Origin: an uncultured Clostridia bacterium
Lineage (GTDB): Bacteria > Bacillota > Clostridia > Christensenellales > UBA1242
Assembly: GCA_944372325.1 (NCBI GenBank)
Contig: CALVYR010000007.1
Coordinates: 1-37,894, forward strand
DNA length: 37,894 nt
Direction: 5' to 3'
This document shows, piece by piece, positions 33,482 through 37,894 of this stretch. Below the pieces are notes generated by a model. The model was not told the DNA's origin and searched no databases. It saw nothing but the letters and a program-made list of their open reading frames with translations. The position numbers and the translations under genes were made by a program. Numbering within the stretch: the stretch's first letter is position 1; the number at the start of each line of letters is the position of its first letter.

Positions 33482-34225
33482 TTATAAAGTTAAAATTTCA
33501 ACTCCTGTTAAAGTTAATATAACAGTGTTCTCATAGTGTGCCGATGGTTTTCCATCCTGTGTTACCACACCCCAACCATCATTTAATAGATAGATGCCTT
33601 TTTTGCCCATATTTATCATAGGTTCTATAGCTAAGCATATTCCTTCCACCATTGTAGGTCCATCTGATTTTCTTCCATAATTTGGAACATTTGGCCATTC
33701 GTGCATCTTTGTGCCAATTCCATGCCCAACAAGCTCACGAACAACAGAATATCCATTCTTTTCTGCGTGCTCTTGTATTGCATTTGAAAGTTCGCCAAGT
33801 TTGCTTCCTACTTTTAAATGCTTAATTCCTTCAAAAAAGCATTCTTCAGTAACTTTAATTAGCCTTGCTTTTTCCTTAGATATTTCTCCTACTGGAAAGG
33901 TTCTAGCCGCGTCACCATTGTAGCCTTGATAGATAGCGCCGACATCGATGCTTATTATATCTCCCTCTTTTAATATGACTTTTTCAGAAGGTATTCCATG
34001 CACTACCATTTCGTTTGGCGATGCACAAATACTTCCTGGATAGCCTTCATAATTCAAAAAAGATGGAGTTGCACCACAACTTATTATATACTCTTTAATT
34101 TTTTTGTCAAGTTCTAATGTGGAAATTCCAGGTTTAATTAAAGATTTTGCTAAATTAAGTGCATTTTTTGTAATTTCGCCAGCCTTTCTCATTAGACTTA
34201 ACTCTTCAGGAGTTCTTACTATCAT
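33482..34225 (-). CDS. map: Methionine aminopeptidase, type I
   Basis: MetAP (247 aa) removes the initiator methionine. The metal ligands are visible in ISIDVGAIYQGYNGDAART (two Asp), GHGIGTKMHEWP (His), AIEPMIN (Glu) and the final HYENTVIL (Glu). There is no N-terminal zinc finger or SH3-type extension, so it is the short type Ia form. Its ATG directly follows the adk stop (TAGATG), with GGTGA as the ribosome site inside adk. Confidence 0.97.
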   Translation of the reverse strand: MIVRTPEELSLMRKAGEITKNALNLAKSLIKPGISTLELDKKIKEYIISCGATPSFLNYEGYPGSICASPNEMVVHGIPSEKVILKEGDIISIDVGAIYQGYNGDAARTFPVGEISKEKARLIKVTEECFFEGIKHLKVGSKLGELSNAIQEHAEKNGYSVVRELVGHGIGTKMHEWPNVPNYGRKSDGPTMVEGICLAIEPMINMGKKGIYLLNDGWGVVTQDGKPSAHYENTVILTLTGVEILTL

Positions 34226-34846
34226 CTATTTCACCAAGGAAAGTTCAATTTTTACAGGTTCATATGTTTCCTGTGGGGTGTCCTTTCCTTCCGCCCTGAA
34301 TATCTTATCTTGATAGAAGTTTATAAGTGGTGCTGTTTGTCTTTCATAAACTTCTAACCTGTTGCGAACTGTTTCCAGTTTGTCATCTTCTCTTTGATAT
34401 AACTCTCCACCGCACTTTGCGCAAGTAGTTTTATCATAAGTTTCTGTATTGTAAATTTCACCACAATCTTTACAAGTTCTTCTTCCAGACATTCTTCTTT
34501 CAATTTCTTCATTTGGAACATCTAATAAGATAACTCTATCAATTTTAGCGAAATTTTCAAGCGCTTTTGCTTGGGTTAGATTTCTTGGAAAACCATCTAG
34601 GATGAAGCCATCTTTGCAATCGTCTTCCTTTAATCTGTTTTCTACAATCTTAATTGTAATTTCATCTGGAACAAGCTCACCTCTATCTATGATAGCTTTT
34701 GCTTGTTTTCCGATTTCAGTTTGATTTTTAATGTTTTCTCTGAAAATATCACCTGTTGAGATGTGTGGAAGAGCAAAGTCCTTTGCAATAAGTTTTGCCA
34801 TCGTACCCTTTCCGCTCCCTGGAGCACCTAACATAATTAAATTCAT
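34226..34846 (-). CDS. adk: Adenylate kinase, zinc-LID form
   Basis: Adk (206 aa) converts ATP and AMP to two ADP. P-loop GAPGSGKGT is at 7-15, the AMP site is STGDIFR, and DGFPRN is at 84-89. The LID carries four cysteines C125, C128, C142 and C145, so it binds zinc as in many Gram-positive enzymes. The ribosome site AAGGAGG is strong. A hairpin lies in the gap from secY. Confidence 0.97.
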   Translation of the reverse strand: MNLIMLGAPGSGKGTMAKLIAKDFALPHISTGDIFRENIKNQTEIGKQAKAIIDRGELVPDEITIKIVENRLKEDDCKDGFILDGFPRNLTQAKALENFAKIDRVILLDVPNEEIERRMSGRRTCKDCGEIYNTETYDKTTCAKCGGELYQREDDKLETVRNRLEVYERQTAPLINFYQDKIFRAEGKDTPQETYEPVKIELSLVK

Positions 34847-34875
34847 TGAAAACCTCCTTAAAATTTTGGCTCAAG

Positions 34876-34894
34876 GGGCTTAAATTAAGCCCCA
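34876..34894. repeat. Hairpin between secY and adk
   Basis: GGGGCTTAA (34876-34884) and TTAAGCCCC (34886-34894) are perfect 9-base arms in the 58-base gap. No T-run follows on the transcribed strand, so it is not a standard terminator. RNA processing or a partial stop is possible. Confidence 0.55.
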
Positions 34895-34904
34895 AGACCT
34901 TTAA

Positions 34905-36209
34905 TTATTTTAAAAACCCTTTGTAATTACGCATCAACATTTGTGCATCTAATTGTTTATCAAGTTCTAGTGCTACTGAAACAACAATCATTAGTCCTGT
35001 TGTACTGAATGCGTTTACAAGTAAGGTGTCGATACTGCCTGTTCCGCCAATACCTTTAAATACAAGGCTTGGAATTAAAGCAATAAACGCTAGGAATATG
35101 GCACCAAAAAGTGTAATTCTATTTGATATCCTTCCTAAATATTCACTTGTCTGTTTACCAGCTCTAATTCCTGGGATAAACCCACCATTTTGCTGTATTC
35201 TTCTACTTACATCATCTGGATTGAATGTAATCTTTGAATAGAAGTAAGCAAAGAATAGAATTAAAAGCGCTGTAAGAACTATATATACCCAAGAGCCAGA
35301 GCCAAGCCAAGTTGTATACCATTCAAGAGCACTTGGCCAGAATATGCTAATTAATAATTGTGGGAATGTGAGAAGTGCTGACGCAAAGATTATTGGCATA
35401 ACGCCTGAGCCATTAACCCTAATTGGGATATATGTGCTTTGTCCGCCATACATCTTTCTTCCTTTAATTTGTTTTGCATACTGAACAGGCACTCTTCTTT
35501 CGCCTAAGTCTACAAATACGATTAATGCAAATATTAATAGCAATGCTACCACGAATATTATAATGTTCCATAGATAGTTGATATCTGTAGCTACATTTTG
35601 GAAAGCTGTGAGAAGTGATGAGCCTGCTGTAGACAAGATACCTACGAAAATTAGAAGGCTCATGCCGTTGCCAATGCCAAGGTCTGTAATTCTTTCACCA
35701 AGCCAAACTGTGAACATTCCACCAGCCACTAAGATTAAAACAATAATTGTTCCCATTAGCCAGGTTGGTGCACTTGCCCAAAGAGCTGTGCTTGGAGTTA
35801 AATAATCTTGGAATGCAACCACAATTCCTATTGCCTGAGCAATTGAAAGAACTAATGCAGCAATACGAGTGTAAAAGTTGATTTTCTTTCTACCCTCATC
35901 GCCACCTTCTTTAGAGAGCCTTTCAAGTGCTGGAATTGCAACAGTTAAAAGTTGAATGATAATTGAAGCGCTAATGTAAGGTGAAACGCCTAGTGCTAAA
36001 ATTGAACCATTTGCAAGAGCTCCACCACTTATAGAACTTAATAAGCCTAAGAATTGATTATCAGTTGTAGTAGTAGAGAAAACACTGATATCTATTCCTG
36101 GAAGTGGAAGCCAACATCCGATTCTAAAAATGAATAAAAGCAAAAGAGTGATTAAAATTTTATTTCTAACCTCTTTAACTTTAAATGCGTTTGCAATGGT
36201 CTTAAACAT
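34905..36209 (-). CDS. secY: Protein translocase subunit SecY
   Basis: SecY (434 aa) is the channel of the Sec system, with ten membrane segments. Recognisable lines are FRIGCWLPLPGID, GISPYI-type (here LGVSPYISASIIIQLL) and the cytoplasmic loop ERRVPVQYAKQIKGRKMYGG. The plug and pore region is intact. The ATG overlaps the rplO stop (TAATG). It serves export of the signal-peptide proteins elsewhere in the window. Confidence 0.98.
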   Translation of the reverse strand: MFKTIANAFKVKEVRNKILITLLLLFIFRIGCWLPLPGIDISVFSTTTTDNQFLGLLSSISGGALANGSILALGVSPYISASIIIQLLTVAIPALERLSKEGGDEGRKKINFYTRIAALVLSIAQAIGIVVAFQDYLTPSTALWASAPTWLMGTIIVLILVAGGMFTVWLGERITDLGIGNGMSLLIFVGILSTAGSSLLTAFQNVATDINYLWNIIIFVVALLLIFALIVFVDLGERRVPVQYAKQIKGRKMYGGQSTYIPIRVNGSGVMPIIFASALLTFPQLLISIFWPSALEWYTTWLGSGSWVYIVLTALLILFFAYFYSKITFNPDDVSRRIQQNGGFIPGIRAGKQTSEYLGRISNRITLFGAIFLAFIALIPSLVFKGIGGTGSIDTLLVNAFSTTGLMIVVSVALELDKQLDAQMLMRNYKGFLK

Positions 36210-36655
36210 TAAATCACCTCTATTTTTCCACCAGCTTTTTCGATTTTCTCCTTTGCTGCGGCAGTGTATTTTTTACATTGAACTGTAAGTGGTTTTGTAA
36301 TCTCGCCACCTGCAAGTACTTTAAGCCCATAAGGAAGCATTTTTCCTACAACTCTGTTTTCATAAAGAAGTTCCAAAGTTATAACTGTATTTGGTTCAAA
36401 ACTATCAAGGTCACCAACATTCACTGTGGAATATTGCTTCTTGAAGTTTTTATTGTTAAAACCTCTAATTGGAAGTTTTCTAACGAGTGGAAGTTGTCCG
36501 CCTTCAAAACCAGGTCTTACACCACCGCCACTACGAGCATTTTGACCTTTATGGCCTTTACCGCTGGTTTTTCCAATGCCAGAACCTATTCCTCTACCAA
36601 CTCTAACGGACTTTTGGCGTGAGCCTTCCGCAGGTTTAAGTGTTTGAATATCCAT
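36209..36655 (-). CDS. rplO: 50S ribosomal protein L15
   Basis: L15 (148 aa) starts [20 protein letters not shown] and has the Gly-rich run [20 protein letters not shown] use the ATG at 36655, which follows TAGGAGG by six bases and matches the family N-terminus. A longer in-frame reading to 36679 would overlap rpmD and adds residues not seen in L15. Stop overlaps secY. Confidence 0.96.
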   Translation of the reverse strand: MDIQTLKPAEGSRQKSVRVGRGIGSGIGKTSGKGHKGQNARSGGGVRPGFEGGQLPLVRKLPIRGFNNKNFKKQYSTVNVGDLDSFEPNTVITLELLYENRVVGKMLPYGLKVLAGGEITKPLTVQCKKYTAAAKEKIEKAGGKIEVI

Positions 36656-36665
36656 TTCCGACCTC

Positions 36666-36848
36666 CTACTCTTCTTCAACCTTTACTAGATGGCTAATAT
36701 GAGCAATACTGCCTCTTATACTAGCGTTATCTGGTAAAATTTTTGTTTGATTTAATTTTCTAAGTCCAAGTGCTTCTAATATTTTTGCTTGGTTTTTATT
36801 ATAACCAATTGCACTTCTAACATAAGTTACTTTTAAATTCTTTGCCAT
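36666..36848 (-). CDS. rpmD: 50S ribosomal protein L30
   Basis: L30 (60 aa) has [19 protein letters not shown] and [15 protein letters not shown], the family pattern. GGAGG precedes the ATG by six bases. Standard place between rpsE and rplO. Confidence 0.96.
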   Translation of the reverse strand: MAKNLKVTYVRSAIGYNKNQAKILEALGLRKLNQTKILPDNASIRGSIAHISHLVKVEEE

Positions 36849-36858
36849 AGCTCGCCTC

Positions 36859-37398
36859 CTATATTTCCTCTACAGGAATTCCACGCATAGCTGCGATTTG
36901 TTCCTTAGTTCTAATATCTTGAAGACCTCTTAAAGTTGCCTTAACACAGTTGATTTTATTTGTTGAGCCATGAATTTTTGTAACGACATCTTTAACGCCT
37001 GCAAGTTCAAGTACAGAACGAGCACTTCCACCTGCGATAACACCAGTACCAGGTTTAGCTGGGAAAAGGTGAACCTTAGATGTACCATATTTTCCTATAA
37101 TTTCATGAGGAATTGTGCCGTCTACAATAGCAACATGAACCATGTGCTTTTTAGCAAAAGCTGTTGCCTTATCGATTGCTGCTGGAACTTCGCCTGCTTT
37201 ACCGATTCCAAGACCAACATTACCCTTCTTGTCACCTACAACAACTAGGGCGCTAAAACGCATTGTTCTTCCGCCTTTAACAACCTTTGTAACTCTTCTA
37301 ACCGCTACAAGGTTCTTTTCAATGCCGTCATCTTCGCGCTTTGGGCGTTCTTCGCGTCTTGGGCGCTCTTTTCTATCTTGCTTTTTAACTTCTTCCAC
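36859..37398 (-). CDS. rpsE: 30S ribosomal protein S5
   Basis: S5 (179 aa) helps decode accurately. After a charged N-terminal extension of about 25 residues (many Arg/Lys/Glu), the S5 domain starts at [21 protein letters not shown] and runs to [35 protein letters not shown] and the end MRGIPVEEI. The start is GTG, five bases after GGAGG. No ATG lies nearby in frame. Confidence 0.96.
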   Translation of the reverse strand: MEEVKKQDRKERPRREERPKREDDGIEKNLVAVRRVTKVVKGGRTMRFSALVVVGDKKGNVGLGIGKAGEVPAAIDKATAFAKKHMVHVAIVDGTIPHEIIGKYGTSKVHLFPAKPGTGVIAGGSARSVLELAGVKDVVTKIHGSTNKINCVKATLRGLQDIRTKEQIAAMRGIPVEEI

Positions 37399-37407
37399 GG
37401 TTCCCTC

Positions 37408-37776
37408 CTAAAATTTTAAGCCAGCCTCTCTGGCTGAATCAGCAAGTGCTTCAACTCTTCCTGTATAAAGGTAACCACCTCTGTCGAATACAACATTTGT
37501 AATTCCTTTATCAAGGGCAAGTTTAGCAATCTTTGCTCCAACGACTTTTGCTTGTTCTGTTTTTGTTTTGCCTTTAAGATCCTTTTCAAGATCTTTTTCG
37601 AGGGTGGAACAACTAGCAAGTGTGACACCTTTTGTATCGTCTATAATTTGAGCATAGATGCCATTTAAACTTCTGTAAACAGCAAGTCTTGGGCATTCGC
37701 TTGTTCCAGAAAGATTTTTTCTAACTCTGGCATGACGAACAACTCTTTCTTTGTTTTTATCCTTAATATTTATCAT
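37408..37776 (-). CDS. rplR: 50S ribosomal protein L18
   Basis: L18 (122 aa) binds 5S rRNA with L5 and L25. [26 protein letters not shown] and the closing [24 protein letters not shown] are diagnostic. AAGGAG lies about eight bases before the ATG. Follows rplF after 19 bases. Confidence 0.97.
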   Translation of the reverse strand: MINIKDKNKERVVRHARVRKNLSGTSECPRLAVYRSLNGIYAQIIDDTKGVTLASCSTLEKDLEKDLKGKTKTEQAKVVGAKIAKLALDKGITNVVFDRGGYLYTGRVEALADSAREAGLKF

Positions 37777-37795
37777 CTTATTTGCTCCTTACCTC

Positions 37796-37894
37796 TTATT
37801 TTTTACCTTTACCTGCAGTTTTACCAACTTTGTGAACTAGTCTTTCACCTACATAGTGAATTCCGTAGTTGTGGTATGGTTCAACAGGTCTTAA
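37796..37894 (-). CDS. rplF: 50S ribosomal protein L6, C-terminal end (cut by the edge)
   Basis: The last 32 residues read LRPVEPYHNYGIHYVGERLV and end in VGKTAGKGKK before TAA. This is the typical L6 C-terminus (PEPYKGKGIRY...KVGKT in most species). The order rplF-rplR-rpsE confirms it. The 5' part lies outside the window. Confidence 0.93.
   Translation of the reverse strand, partial: LRPVEPYHNYGIHYVGERLVHKVGKTAGKGKK

Noticed and set aside
36656..36679. Longer N-terminus for L15
   Set aside because: It overlaps rpmD and lacks the TAGGAGG site that precedes the ATG at 36655.

Overview
The window looks like chromosome from a low-GC, anaerobic, spore-forming or formerly spore-forming member of the Clostridia (Firmicutes). 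The signs are an AT-rich background, strong GGAGG ribosome sites, a canonical spc/alpha ribosomal operon with zinc-ribbon S4 and L36, a rubrerythrin, and sporulation genes yqfC, yqfD and spoVB. The genus cannot be fixed from the sequence. I see no phage, transposase, CRISPR array, rRNA or tRNA.

Layout. 1-1940: start of an off-edge gene, then mnmA with a zinc-ribbon/TM2 gene (minus strand). 1981-2247: a small Cys/Pro-rich gene (plus). 2273-8025: a minus-strand run of PAP2 phosphatase, deoA, tsaE, a tsaB-rimI fusion, an alpha/beta hydrolase and a membrane-anchored Mur ligase. 8066-9547: rubrerythrin and a CYTH-like gene, divergent. 9544-13956: sporulation-type genes (yqfD, yqfC, LysM; then spoVB, DUF421, DUF4363). 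13999-15042: a secreted protein. 15301-20042: uvrA and uvrB. 20105-20853: two tandem winged-helix/membrane paralogues. 20931-24194: a large Ig-like surface protein. 24656-28218: a small Cys-rich gene, ogt, hflX, a lipoprotein-like gene and a class II aldolase. 28253-28794: a non-coding palindromic element. 28795-29412: a small secreted protein with a long structured leader. 29785-30125: non-coding, with an 82-nt cloverleaf-like inverted repeat. 30126-37894: the ribosomal operon from rplF (cut by the edge) to rplQ.

Two styles of expression stand out. Several ordinary genes (TM2, PAP2, uvrB, a winged-helix gene, hflX, possibly spoVB) have a -10 box ending only 6-8 bases before the start codon and no Shine-Dalgarno, as expected for leaderless mRNAs. 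Three secreted or surface genes instead have leaders of about 150-330 nt full of hairpins. Two of these encode related secreted proteins and share one promoter design, TTGACA, seven bases, a nine-base G-rich tract, then TAAAAT. In the 205-aa protein's promoter the tract is a pure run of nine G between -35 and -10. This geometry is known from phase-variable promoters elsewhere, and it is the most interesting signal here together with the cloverleaf element.
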